A DNA stretch of 64,000 bases from Closterium sp. Naga37s-1 (taxonomy: Eukaryota > Streptophyta > Zygnematophyceae > Desmidiales > Closteriaceae), in assembly GCA_947471745.1 (NCBI GenBank), contig CANJKZ010000952.1:824001-888000 (forward strand), written 5' to 3'. The notes below the pieces were generated by a model, which saw nothing but the letters and a program-made list of their open reading frames with translations, was not told the origin of the DNA and did not search any database. The position numbers and the translations under genes are program-made. This document shows, in pieces, positions 53,578 through 64,000 of this stretch (position 1 is its first letter; each line of letters opens with the position of its first letter).

Positions 53578-53999
53578 TGTGATGCTGGTCTAGGTAGTGC
53601 TCCAGGTTATAATAAGAGCGGAATAGAATAAGAGCGGTTGGGATTATCGGGGGGAAAGGTACCGAGGGGCGAATGCGTGAAATCAAGCAATCCCAACCCC
53701 GAGGCGCACATTTGGAAATGTGCAGCCTGGGGTTGGGTAAGGTCACTCACGTCCAACCCCTCGATGCTTCTTGTTTATTATGAACGGGATCACTCCCGTG
53801 GGTGACTAAGGCTGTACAACACGGAGAAAGGAGGAGCAAGAGAGACAGCAGGAGAAGAGCAGTTGTGGGAGGAAGGGACACCAGGAAGAAGAGCAGGTGC
53901 GATGACGAGCAAGGTTCTCCGACAGAGACAGCAGGAAGAAGAGCAGGTGCTGTGTGGAGCATGGTTCTCCGACACTTCGGAGCGGGCGAAAAAAGGAGA
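53578..53999. other. Gypsy J spacer with hairpin and short direct repeats
   Basis: Between the zinc knuckle and the protease. It holds a 46-bp hairpin (53692-53737) with arms CCCAACCCC...GCACATT / AATGTGC...GGGGTTGGG. It also holds three imperfect copies of GACAGCAGGAAGAAGAGCAG (about 53850, 53880 and 53927). It may be a small insertion into J, but no clear borders are visible. Confidence 0.5.
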
Positions 54000-56900
54000 T
54001 CATGATGGCGCGAATTTAAAACGTCACGACCGACCGGCAACAGGGGAAATCGGAGAGACAAATGGAGGCTCCGCGAATCAAGGCTCTGCACCGACCGGGA
54101 AACTCCAGCCGAACACCCACGAAAGTAAGAATTCGTTAAAGTTATCCTATGAAGTTACTTTAACTAAGAATATTACTTCTCGTGGTTTTCAGGCCTTTGA
54201 AAAATTCAAGGGAGATTTAGGGGCTAAGAAAAAGCCCTTAGAGATTATTCAGGTACCTGAGAAGTTGGGCAAACCACTCCGGAGCGTTGAAAAGGGTCGT
54301 GCGTTCCGAGGAGTTAATATTCTCTCCCTGCAGCACAGTGTTAAGGCTCCCCATTGCCCACAGGTGAAGCCTACACAGCTGCAAAGGCTTAGGGGAAGGT
54401 TTCAGGCCCAGGAGAAGCTGAATCGGCCTCGGATAAATCCTTCTAACCCTGCTCATTTGAAAACTGATATTGAGTCAGCAGCTTCGAGCACAGGACCTAG
54501 GGATGATCTATTCGACGTACCCTACGATCCTATAAGCGAGACCATCTATGGCTACTCGGAGCGGCAACAACCACTACTCCTCAAGGTGATCTGCAAAGGG
54601 CGACGCCTCCAGGCGATGGTGGACAGTGATGCGTCTTACTCGGTGTGTGACCGCGGGACGTTGCAGAAAATTGGAGAACCTTTGGAGGAGACCAAGTTCA
54701 CGGCAACGATTGTGGACGGTACGAAACTTCCCATCCACGGCGAAGCATCACTACAACTGCACATAGGGGCGCTGAGGTGGAAGCCGACGTTGCCGATCAC
54801 GAACATCAAGGGTTTAGATTTCATCTTGGGGCGATATTTTCTGAAGCGGTTCAACCCCGAGATCGATTGGGTCAACCGGAAGGCGTGCATCTACAACAAC
54901 GGGAAACGAGTGGAGCTGCGAAGCTGGACGGATACAGGGGACGTTCCTGAAACGACACTGGCACGGTTCAAACGGACGGTGAACGAGAGTAACACGGGCT
55001 ACCTAGCACTGGTGATGGCAGCAGAGCTACCTGCAGCAGTGAAGGAGGTGTTGGAGCAGTACAAAGACATCATGCCAGACAACCTACCTGCAGGAGTACC
55101 CCCAGCAAGCACCCACGAGCACGAGATCGTGGAGGAACCAGGGGCAAAACTCGTCTCACGTGCACCATACCACCTTAGTCCGACCGAACTGACAGACGTG
55201 AAGAAGCAAATAGAGTATCAACTGGACAGACAACTGATCCGCCCATCCACCTCTCCCTACGGTGCACCAGTTCTCTTCACTCCGAAACCAGACGGCTGTT
55301 TACGGATGTGGATCGAACACCGCGCACTGAACAAACAGACAGTTAAAAACAAATACTCCATACCGCGCATAGACGACCTACTGGACCAACTGCGTGGTGC
55401 AACAGTTTTTTCGAAGCTGGACCTACGGTCGGGTTACTGGCAGATCAAGATGGCGGATAACTCGATCCACAATACGGCGTTCCATACCAGATATGGCTCC
55501 TACAAATATCTAGTGATGCCGTTCGGACTCTGCAACGCACCAGCGACGTTCCAGGCGGAGATGAATCATATCCTATGGCCCCTGTTGGACGAATGCGTGG
55601 TGGTGTACCTGGACGACGTTCTCATCTACTCCAAAAACATGAAGGAGCACGTGGAGCATCTGCGGAAAGTCTTCGAGATCCTGCAACAGAACAAGTTCTA
55701 CGTGAAGCTGTCGAGGAGCGACTTCACCCTGAAGAAGGTGCAGTTTCTCGGGCACATGGTGCCGAAGGCGTACACGTGGACCCGCGGAAAATCGAAGCCG
55801 TCAAGAAATGGAAAGTACCGGAGAACGTGAAGGAGTTGCAGCAGTTCCTAGGCTTCGCCGACTACTACAACAGGTTCGTGCCGCAGTACGCTAAGATAGC
55901 AGCGCCACTGACCAACCTACTGAAAAAGGATACGCCCTACAAATGGGATACTCCTTATCAGCAAGCCATGGAGCAGCTACAGACAGCACTGACCACAGCA
56001 TTAGTACTTATCTTACCGGATCCAGACAAAAGACTACGTGGTGGAAGCAGACGCTAGTGACCAGGCAGTCGGAGCAGTACTGATGCAGGATCACGGACGC
56101 GGTTTGCAGCCCATCGCCTACCTCAGTAAGAAGTTACACGGAGCAGAACTGAACTACCCCATCCATGACAAGGAAGCCTTAGCGATAGTCATAGCCTTCA
56201 AGGCGTAGAGGTGTTACCTAGAGGGAGCCAAGAGTACAGTCTATACTGACCAATGCATTCTCAAATACCTGAAGTCGCAGCCGACACTCTCACGACGACA
56301 GGTGCGGTGGGTGGACTTCATGGAAACTCACTTCCACTACGACACCGTCTACAAGCCCAGGCTATACAACAAAGCCGACGCATTGAGCCGCCCCGGACAT
56401 GTAGCAGGCATCCAACTCGACAGGATGACCCCCCTGCTCAAGAGTCTATTCCAACATGGGTACTCCGTGGACGCAGAGATTGCTACGGCAGAGAAACAGA
56501 AGCTGTTACAGTGGGAGAAAGACTTAGCTGTAAGGAAGAGTTCAGGGAAGATTTGGGTACCGAACTATGCCCCGCTCCGACAGATTCTGCTGGAGGAGTT
56601 TCATGACGTACAGTACGCGGGACATTTCGGGAGCAACAAGACGTTAGCAGGGATAGCGAAGTATTACTACTGGCCTGGGATGGCAGCAGACGTGCAGCAG
56701 TTCGTCACCTCATGCGACACGTGCCAGCGGATGAAGAGTAGCAAGCAGAAAAAGGCAGGGTTACTTCAGCCTCTACCATTACCGGAGCAGCCATGGCAAG
56801 TCGTTAGCCTCGACTTCATCACGGGACTTCCTTCGACCTCACGAGGGCATGACGCTATACTCGTGGTGATCGACAAGTTCTCTTAAATGGTTCACTTCAT

Positions 56901-57884
56901 CCCGACCAACGCCACGGCTACAGCTGAAGCAACTGCTCGCCTCTTTTTCGACCGCATCATCACCATCCATGGCATCCCCGCTACACGCATCTTAGACAGA
57001 GACCCCAAATTCACGAGTAAGTTCTGGAAGGAGCTCATGGGATTGTTGGGGACAAAGCTTGCAATGTCTTCAGCATACCACCCCCAGACTGACAGACATA
57101 CAGAGCGACTCAATCAAGTGGTTGAACAGTTATTGCGCACAGCTTGCAAAGACGACGTCAGCCACTGGGATCAACAGTTACCGACCCTAGAGGTCGCTTA
57201 CAACAACGCGTCACATGCGGCCACGGGGAAATCTGATTTCTTCCTGTGCTACGGACGGGAACCACTTACACCACAGCAGCCAACCACACCGGCACACGTC
57301 CAAGCCGCACATGACTTCTTCGCCACCATGCAGCAGCTATGGGAGAAGACTAAGCGACGTCTCACCACGATGCAGAACTTCCAGAAGCAGTATGCCGATC
57401 GCCAGCGACGTAATCACACGGTAGCAGTCAGAGATCATGTGCTCCCCGACACACGCAACTTGAAACTGTCTCACCTACCATCCAAGCTCCGGCCTCGCTT
57501 CTGTGGTCCCTTTCACGTTGAGGCACATGTGACACCAGTAACATTCCCCTTGCGCTTATCTACTACGTGGAAGCTTCACTATGCTTTCCATGTACAGTTA
57601 CTGAAGCCCTACAAGGACCCCAACCAATAGTTCCAGGGACGGCAGCTACCGCCACCACCACCTGTTCTCATACAGGATGAACCATCGTACGAAGTGGAGC
57701 GCGTTCTCACTCATCGGCGCGGCGGCGGCAAGACCCTCGAGTTCCTGATATGCTGGAAAAGGTTATGACCCCACAGAGGACAGTTGGGTTGCAGAAGCTG
57801 ATATGGTCAACGTACGCCATGCTCTTAAGGAATATCTTGTCAAGCAGGGTGTATCTCACGCCACCCATCTTTGAGGGGGGGACG
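54000..57884 (+). pseudogene. Gypsy J Pol (protease, RT, RNase H, integrase, chromodomain), broken
   Basis: Domains in order: protease-like region with VDSDAS where DSG/DTG is expected (about 54620); RT with LDLRSGYWQI and YLDDVLIYSK (about 55605); RNase H starting EADASDQAVGAV (about 56045); integrase zinc finger (HFGSNKT...CDTCQ, 56620-56730) and core (SLDFITGLP, RDPKFTSKFW, ERLNQVVEQ); and a C-terminal chromodomain (SYEVERVLTHR...ICWKGYDPTEDSW, 57680-57790). The chromodomain places it among the chromoviruses. Frames break near 55780 and 56030, with stops at about 56207 (TAG), 56884 (TAA), 57628 (TAG) and elsewhere. The polypurine tract TTGAGGGGGGGAC precedes the LTR. Confidence 0.9.
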
Positions 57885-58239
57885 TGTGAGAGTACGACGG
57901 CTAGCTTGCCTGGACTTTATTTTGCTATTACTAGCTTAGGTTCTACTTATCATGCATAGATATGCTTGATTTCCTAGGTTAGGTGCATTCCTATATTATA
58001 ATATAGTTATAGCACCGAACCAGGTTACGTGTACCGAGCTCAAGCCTTTTCGGTTCCCACCGAATTGCTTTATACCGAGTTTGGGAAGGTTCTGTTCGGG
58101 ACGCTTCGCAACCTTCAGAACATTCGCGTAACACCTGGGTTACTGGCCTTGTGTCGAGACTATATATAGCCTCGTGTTGTACCCAGGTGGATCATTCAAT
58201 TCAAACTCTCTTTTCTGAGCTCGATCCTAGATCCTCACA
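57885..58239 (+). repeat. Gypsy J 3' LTR (355 bp)
   Basis: The LTR runs TGTGAGAGTACGACGG...GATCCTCACA, the same length as the LTR at 49929-50283, and is followed by GAGAC (58240-58244). TATATATAG at about 58165 is a candidate TATA box. Confidence 0.92.
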
Positions 58240-58510
58240 GAGACGAGTGACAGTCAGACTGGCAGCACGGACAAGGTCTGACTCAGGGTCAGGAACGTGA
58301 GGAAGAGAAGACGCAGGAGGAGACGGCAGGACAACACGCTGTGGAACAGAGGAAGGAAGAAGTGCCATACGGTGAGTGCCTGGCACAGCTGGAGCACGAG
58401 GGCAGACAACACGACGACCGCGAACAGGTGTGGAAGCACGAGTCTCAGGCTCACAACTCTCAGTCAGGGACTTAGTCACCTCCGTGTGAGGAGCAGGAGC
58501 AGGCAGTGGG
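58240..58510 (-). pseudogene. Copia-S linker piece, second copy
   Basis: It repeats 50284-50550 with about 5-8% differences, starting at exactly the same base after the gypsy LTR. It encodes ETRASTPVRGRRVV and VPGTHRMAL on the minus strand. It ends at CAGTGGG, where Copia-L element L inserted; the uninterrupted sequence (CAGGCAGTGGGGAG) is seen at 43202. Confidence 0.85.
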
Positions 58511-59456
58511 TGCGGAGATTCACTCTACAAATAGTGAGCTAGACTACGGGGGGGGGGGGGGGGGGGGGTTGGCACGAACTACTAGGAGTTATCATAGCTT
58601 TGCTTAGTTCCTTAGCGCTTGCACGTTCACGGGAGAAATCGGCAAGAGTTTCACTAGGCAAATATTGCATTACAGAATGAAACAGCAAGCAATGACAGAA
58701 ATGACTACATCAGGCACCTACCAACTCTGCAGCTAGCCTGGTCGACCGCCAGCACAGCATGGTCGACCGCCTCCCAGCGTTGCGTAGCGCAGCCGCGCCA
58801 GCACTGCAGAAAGGCGACCTGCCAACACAGCAGGTCGACGGCGTGCCAACGCTGCAGCAGAGCGGCTGTCCAGCGTTGCCCCGTAGAAGACAGCAGTGCG
58901 CACGCTCACAGGTGCGCGCACACGATTGGCCCGACTTGCACCGTTGTGCATCCGTCGGCTGTTGTCTGCGCCTGACAAGCCACATCGACTTCGGGATACC
59001 AGCCCGAAGTCGCCTTCGTCACCGAGACCTTGACGACGTTCGCGTTCCCCCGCAGAACTCGCCAAGCAGGTTACCCGGTCGACCTGGTCGACCACCAAGT
59101 GCTCTGGTCGACCACCAGTGCCTCTGGTCGACCACCAGGTGCCTCTGGTCGACCACCAGGTGCCTCTGGTCGACCACAGCTCCCGTCAAGCTACCCCCTG
59201 GTCGACGGGCCCCTCCGTCGACCAGCATTGTCAGCTGTTGTCGCCGAGCTCCCCTCGTCGACCTCAGACTGCTCCGTCGACCTCCCGGTCGAACTGCTCC
59301 TCCTGGTCGACGGCCCACCCGTCGCCCAGCCCAGACAACTGCAGTTGTCGAGCTCCCTGGTCGACGGCTCCGGCCCCGTGACAGTCCTGTGCAGGTCGAC
59401 AGCCACCTCGTCGACTTGCCCCGCAGAAGAAGGCCGTCGAGCACTCTTGGTGTGCA
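58511..59456 (-). repeat. Copia-L element L, 3' LTR
   Basis: The inner end is shared with the other Copia-L LTRs (TGCGGAGAT on the + strand; AATCGGCAAGAGTTTCAC about 100 bp in). The outer start is uncertain; TGCACACC at 59456 after a GTGTGTGGGG purine-rich run is the best candidate. It contains a run of 21 G (58548-58568) and about five copies of TGGTCGACCACCAGGTGCCTC (59085-59175). Otherwise it is rich in GTCGAC. Confidence 0.75.
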
Positions 59457-59508
59457 CCCCACACACTGCACGCCGTCACCGCACTAGCCGTGCAGAAGGG
59501 CACGGCAC

Positions 59509-62500
59509 CTACTGCTGCACATCATTGTAACCGTCGCCGACGTCGGCCAGACGCACTTGGCCGATGGCGGCAGAGTACCGACTGAAAGCCGGAAAATGCA
59601 GCGCCTTCGTCAGGAAATCGGCCGGCTGCTCGGTGGTTGGGATGTACTTCAGCACGAACTTCCCGCGCCTCACCGTGTGCTGCAGCCAAGCGTAGCGTCG
59701 CTCCATGTGCTTGAGGTTGCCCGTCAGCCCCAAGCTCTCAGCGACCGTGATTGCCGACTTGTTGTCCACACGAAGGACAGTCGGCTTCCCAGCGTCGAGC
59801 TGCTGGAACTCCGCAAGGAGGAAGCGGAGTCGGCGTCCCTCCTTGCCTGCACCTGTGGCCGCCACGTACTCCGAGTCGGTCGACGACAATGTCGCGCACT
59901 TGATGCGCAAGCTCGACCAAGAGACAGCGGCCCCTCTGTAGACGAACACGTAGCCGCCCGTGCTCGTCCGGTTCTGCTTGTCGCTCGCATCGTCGGCCTC
60001 CACGTAGCCGATCAGCTACAACGTCTCTGGTCCACCACCGAACTCCAGGGCGGTGTCGCGGGTGTCAGCGAGGTAGACGATGCAGCGGTCGACCTCGCGC
60101 CAATGCTGGTCACTCCTCACCGTGATGCCGCTCCCCAGCTTGCTGAACGCAAATGCGATGTCCGGCCTCGTCGTCGTCGCCGCGAACTGCAGCGAGCCAA
60201 CCTTTTGCAAGTACTCCTCCTCCTCGCGCTCATGCGCCTCCTCGTCGTCGAATGTCAGCTCGGCGTAGGCGTCGACCGAGACCGGCCTTCGGGACTCGAC
60301 CGCCCTGCTCCTGGTCGATGAAGCGCCTGCGCAGCTTGTCGGCGTAGCCCTGTTGGTGCAGCCACAGCTTCCTTGCCGGCCTATCGCGCACGATCTCCAG
60401 CCCAAGTTACTGCACCACCGGTGAGATCTCACGCAGCTCGAAGGCGGCCTCCAGCAGCTCCTTCAGCTCCTTCAGCATCGCGGTGCTGCTGCTGGCGGCG
60501 AGCAGGTCGTTGACGTAGACCAGCACCCAGCAGGTCACTCCGTCGTCACCGGCCTTGAAGTAGAGCGCCGTGTCGACCTGGCTCTTCTTCCAGCCAGCGC
60601 CCAACAGCACACTGTCGAGAGCCCTGTACCACAGCACCGGCGACTGCTTCAGCCCGTAGAGGCTCTTCAGCAGCTTACACACCCGGCCGGTCCCATCGTC
60701 GAAGTAGTCCGGCTGGTACATGTACAGCACCTGGTCGAGCTTTCTCTGCAGGAAAGCGTTCTTCATGTCGAGCTGCATCAGGTTGAGGTCGAGGACGGCG
60801 ACGATGCTGAGGAAGATCCTCAGCGTGACGTAACTGCTCACCGGCGAGTACGTCTCGTCGTAGTCGGCGCCGTACACCTGCGTGAAGCCCTTCACGACCA
60901 GCCTCGCCTTCTCGCGCTTGACGGTGTCGTCGATACGGTACTTGGTCGTCAGCACCCACCGGTTCTTCATGATTCTCACCCCGCGTGGGCGTTCGACCAG
61001 CTCCCAAGTGCCCATGCCGATGAGGCTCCGGATCTCCTCGTCCATGGTGGCCTTCACCGCTTCGCCCTTCCAGCTCGCCAGCGCCTCCTTCACCGTCATC
61101 GTGGAAATGTCCCAGCGGTGTTCGGGGTCAGCATGTACGTCGGGGTCGAGCTCCAGCAGGTCGACTTCATCTTCGGCGTCGTCGAACACCGTGGTGAAGG
61201 CAGCTGGTGCCAGGCAGGCATGGAAGACCAGCCGCTCCGGCGGCTTCCGAGTTCGACCTGTACGTCGCAGCTCAGGCTTCTCGACCGGAACCTCCACCAC
61301 GTCGCTGTCGGTGGACTCCTCTCCCGCTGACAGCTCCCCTTCGTCATCGACGTCCTCGTCGTCGACCAGCTGCTTCGACCCTTCGACCACCTCCTGCTGA
61401 CTTCGACAGCTCCCCTGTCGACCGCCCCGTCTGTTGCTCCCTTGTCGACTGCACCCCTGCAGCTGCCTCCTGTTCGACCGGCTCCCCTGTCTGCTGCTCC
61501 CCTGTCGTCGACGGATTCCTGTCCTGGTCGACGAGCTTGGCGCCTAGTCGGCCGCCGGCGATGCCACGTGCCGGCGCCACATGCGACGCATCAAGGCTCC
61601 CCTCATCGCCGGTGGCCGACACAGGTGTCGACGAAGGCCGATCTGCGACGGGGGTGGGAGGAGCAAGAACAGGCGGAGGAGGAAGAACCTCCACAAAGTC
61701 CTCATCAACAGGCTCGTCGACCTCGGCGAGCAGTGGGAACGTCGCCTTCGAGGTGTCCGTCGGCGGGTGTGCCTTCATTCGCCCCGACGCCGGCCCGTAC
61801 TTCGCCTTCCACACCTCCAGCGACAACGTCTCGTAGAAGATCACCTCGACCGACGTGGCCACCTTGTTGTCGGTCAGGTCGAGCACCTCCCAGCCCTTAC
61901 TCTCCGGCGACACACCCAGGTGAAGCCCCCAGCGAGCTTTCGGCGCCAGCTTCCCACCGCGCTGCTGCTCGGGAATCATGAACTGCACCATGCAGCCCCA
62001 CACCCGCGCCAGCGTGAGGTCGGGCTTCTTCTCGGTCAGCAGCTAGTGTGGCGTCGTCCCCGGCGGCGTCGTCGACCGCTCCAAGCAGTTGCGCACCCAG
62101 AGGGCCTGTCGTAGGGCGAGATGCCACCAGTGGTGCTGCACGCCTATGTGCAGCAGCATCGTCCGCACCGACTCGACGGCCGTGCGCATCTCCCGCTCAG
62201 CCATCCCGTTCTGCTGCGGAGTGTAGGGGCACGTCATATCGTGGACGATGCCCTTCCCATTGACGAAGTTGGTGAACTCCTTCCCAAGGAACTCCCCTCC
62301 TCGGTCTGAGCGGAGCATCAGCACCGTCTTCTTCGTCTGCCGCTCTACCAGAACCAGCCACTGATGGAACTCATGCAGCACATCACTCTTCTTAGCGACC
62401 GGCAATGCCCACACGAACCGAGTGTGGCGATCCTTCAGCAGCAGGAAGTACAAGCTGCCATCCTTGGCAGCCACCCGAAATGGCCCGCACAAGTCAATGT

Positions 62501-64000
62501 GCACGACAGCCAGTGCCTCCTCGGCGTCCGAGCCCTTGTCGGGGAAGGTGTGCCGCGCCAGCTTTCCTCTGACGCACGAGACACACGGCGGGTCTAGTCC
62601 GGTCGACGGCTTGATGTCGAGCCCAGTAGCAACTTCATTCTTCGCCGAGCTCTTGATCGTGTCGACGCCGACGTGCGCGAGCCTCGCATGCAACTGGTCA
62701 GGGGTCGACTTCGTCGCTGAGACGATCGTTCGCAGAGCCACCACCTCGGTCGACGGCGACCGCGTGGAGCAGGGGCGAAGGTCGGTGTAGAGGACTCGTC
62801 CGGTATAGCGTGCTCGACCGAGAACCTCCCCGGTCGCTTCGACGAGCAGTATCTCGTCGCCGCCGCCCTGCAGCTGCACTCCGCTCTCCTTCAGTTGGCC
62901 ACCTGACAGCAAGTTCGCATGTACTCCCAGAACGTAGAGGACGTCTGGGATGAGGACCCGCTTCCCGGCCTCCCCTTGTAGAGCGACGGTTCCGCGACCC
63001 TCGACAGGCTGCGATGCCCCATTGAATCCACGCACGTGCTTCACACCGTCACTCGGAGCCATGTCGACGAAGACCGCCTTCGCCCCTATCAGGTGGTGGG
63101 AGCAACCGCTGTCGAGCAGCACCGCCATCGGGTTTGCTTGCACAGCTGCTGCCACCGCCTGGAAGTCCTCGCCAGCCTCCGGCGCCAGCGAGACTGTCGG
63201 CTCCACTACGCCGACCATCGAGCACGACGCCTCCCCGTCACCTCGGCCCTTGCCGCCGGAGGTGTCGACGTCCTTTGTCGACGACGCCTTCTTCGACGTC
63301 TGCTTCTCCTTGCGTGGCTTCTCATCTCGACGGGGGCGACGACTGGCCGATTGACCGCGGCCGCCCTTGTTGTCGTCCTCATTGTTGTCGTCACGTTCGG
63401 GGCATTCGTAGGAGAGATGGTCGCGGCCGTGGCAGATCCAGCACTCCCGCCGTTGACCACCACCTCCTCGGCCTTTGTCCCGCGTCGACCTCCTCTCGTC
63501 GACGTCCTTCATCGACCGCCCACCTCCGCTACCACCTCCGCCCGGCTTCCCGTGCTGCTCCTGCTGACGATTAGGCTTCGTCGGTGCAGCGTAACTTGCC
63601 TGCGGAAAGAGCTCCGTGGGCTGTTCTGCCTCCTGCATCGCCTCATCTTGGAGGATGTAGCTGGTGAGGGAGTCCTCGTCGAGGGACTCACGAGTGCCGG
63701 CCACCATCGTCATCCTCTTCATGAGGTTGTAGCTGCGCGGCACGCCCTTGAGGACGTAGGACGCCGTAGAGTATTCGGCGCCCGCCATTCGCATCTCAGT
63801 CAGGATCTGTCGAGCACGGTTGCAGTAGTCCGTCGCCGACTCCTGCTCGCCCATCCGAATGTGTGTCATCTTCTCCTCCAGCTGTCCGATGTACAGGTCG
63901 TCCTTGGCCTGGTACGTCGACAGGATGAAGTGCCATGCTTGGTGACCAGCATCTAGTCGCTCTCGACAAGACCTGAGCGCTAGCTGCACCACCGGCAAGC
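59509..64000 (-). pseudogene. Copia-L element L polyprotein, interrupted, 5' end outside the window
   Basis: On the minus strand from 64000: Gag (RSCRERLDAGHQAWHF, DYCNRARQILTEM); canonical zinc knuckle CWICHGRDHLSYEC (about 63450-63410); protease LLDSGCSHHLIG (about 63120-63085); integrase (HARLAHVG...CVSC, VVHIDLCGP, LRSDRGGEFLG, QQNGMAERE); a spacer; RT (GTWELVERPRGV, LDMKNAFLQRKL); RNase H (TDSEYVAATGAGKEGRRL, RVDNKSAI). Breaks: a stop at about 62043 (TTPH stop LLTEK), a frameshift at about 61345-61390, TAA at about 60407 (stop before LGLEIVRDR), and a stop near 60016. The RT box reads YVND instead of YVDD. The standard knuckle and DSGCSHH protease set this family apart from Copia-S. Confidence 0.9.

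Overview
The window looks like nuclear DNA of a streptophyte, most likely a GC-rich charophyte green alga. A Closterium-like zygnematophyte is a guess from general character, not from a search. The evidence is a plant-type phytocyanin/early-nodulin-like gene with introns, a plant-type lipoamide dehydrogenase (E3) gene with introns, Ty1/copia and chromodomain Ty3/gypsy retrotransposons, and primer-binding sites resembling the plant initiator-tRNA-Met type. There are no operons, no bacterial genes and no recognisable RNA genes.

About 80% of the window is a nest of LTR retrotransposons. Four groups can be separated. (1) 'Copia-S' elements have very short LTRs (127-143 bp, TGTCA...TGACA or TAACA), a Gag with an unusual Cys/His motif, and a long Gly/Ala-rich linker between integrase and reverse transcriptase. 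Copies are A 1383-7164, B 7165-10245, C 15292-22012, D 15119-25184 (split by C), G 28017-28527, F 28528-34514, I 40385-50915 (split by H and by a gypsy LTR), H 40731-48040, plus a solo LTR at 19042-19184. (2) 'Copia-L' elements have long LTRs (830-1320 bp) packed with GTCGAC. Copies lie at 1-981, 25338-27228, 51948-53269 (solo LTR) and 58511-64000. (3) Ty3/gypsy chromoviruses lie at 982-1382 (remnant), 39757-40384 (5' end) and 49929-58239 (J). (4) A small fragment of a third copia type lies at 34515-34900.

Element H (40731-48040) is the best-preserved item. It has two identical 130-bp LTRs, a TATAT target duplication, a primer-binding site, a polypurine tract and one uninterrupted 1972-codon polyprotein with every catalytic motif. 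It looks recently inserted and possibly still competent. C is also young (LTRs about 3% different, perfect AAGCG duplication) but lacks the Gag N-terminal domain. All other copies are broken by stops, frameshifts, deletions or later insertions.

Two cellular genes sit in the gaps. The phytocyanin-like gene (12563-14701, +) has four exons. Its introns hold a 5-bp microsatellite and a 20-bp polypyrimidine minisatellite. It carries one apparent frameshift and has lost two copper ligands. The E3 gene (35516-38741, -) has three exons; its second intron holds an 8-bp G-rich minisatellite and its N-terminus reads like a secretory signal peptide. Between these genes and the transposons lie AT-richer, apparently non-coding stretches (10246-12562, 14702-15118, 27229-28016, 34901-35515, 38742-39756).

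The relative order of insertion can be read from the nesting. D is older than C, and C is older than the solo LTR inside it. I is older than H and older than the gypsy LTR inside it. Gypsy J is older than the Copia-L solo LTR inside it. The I fragment at 58240 is older than Copia-L element L.
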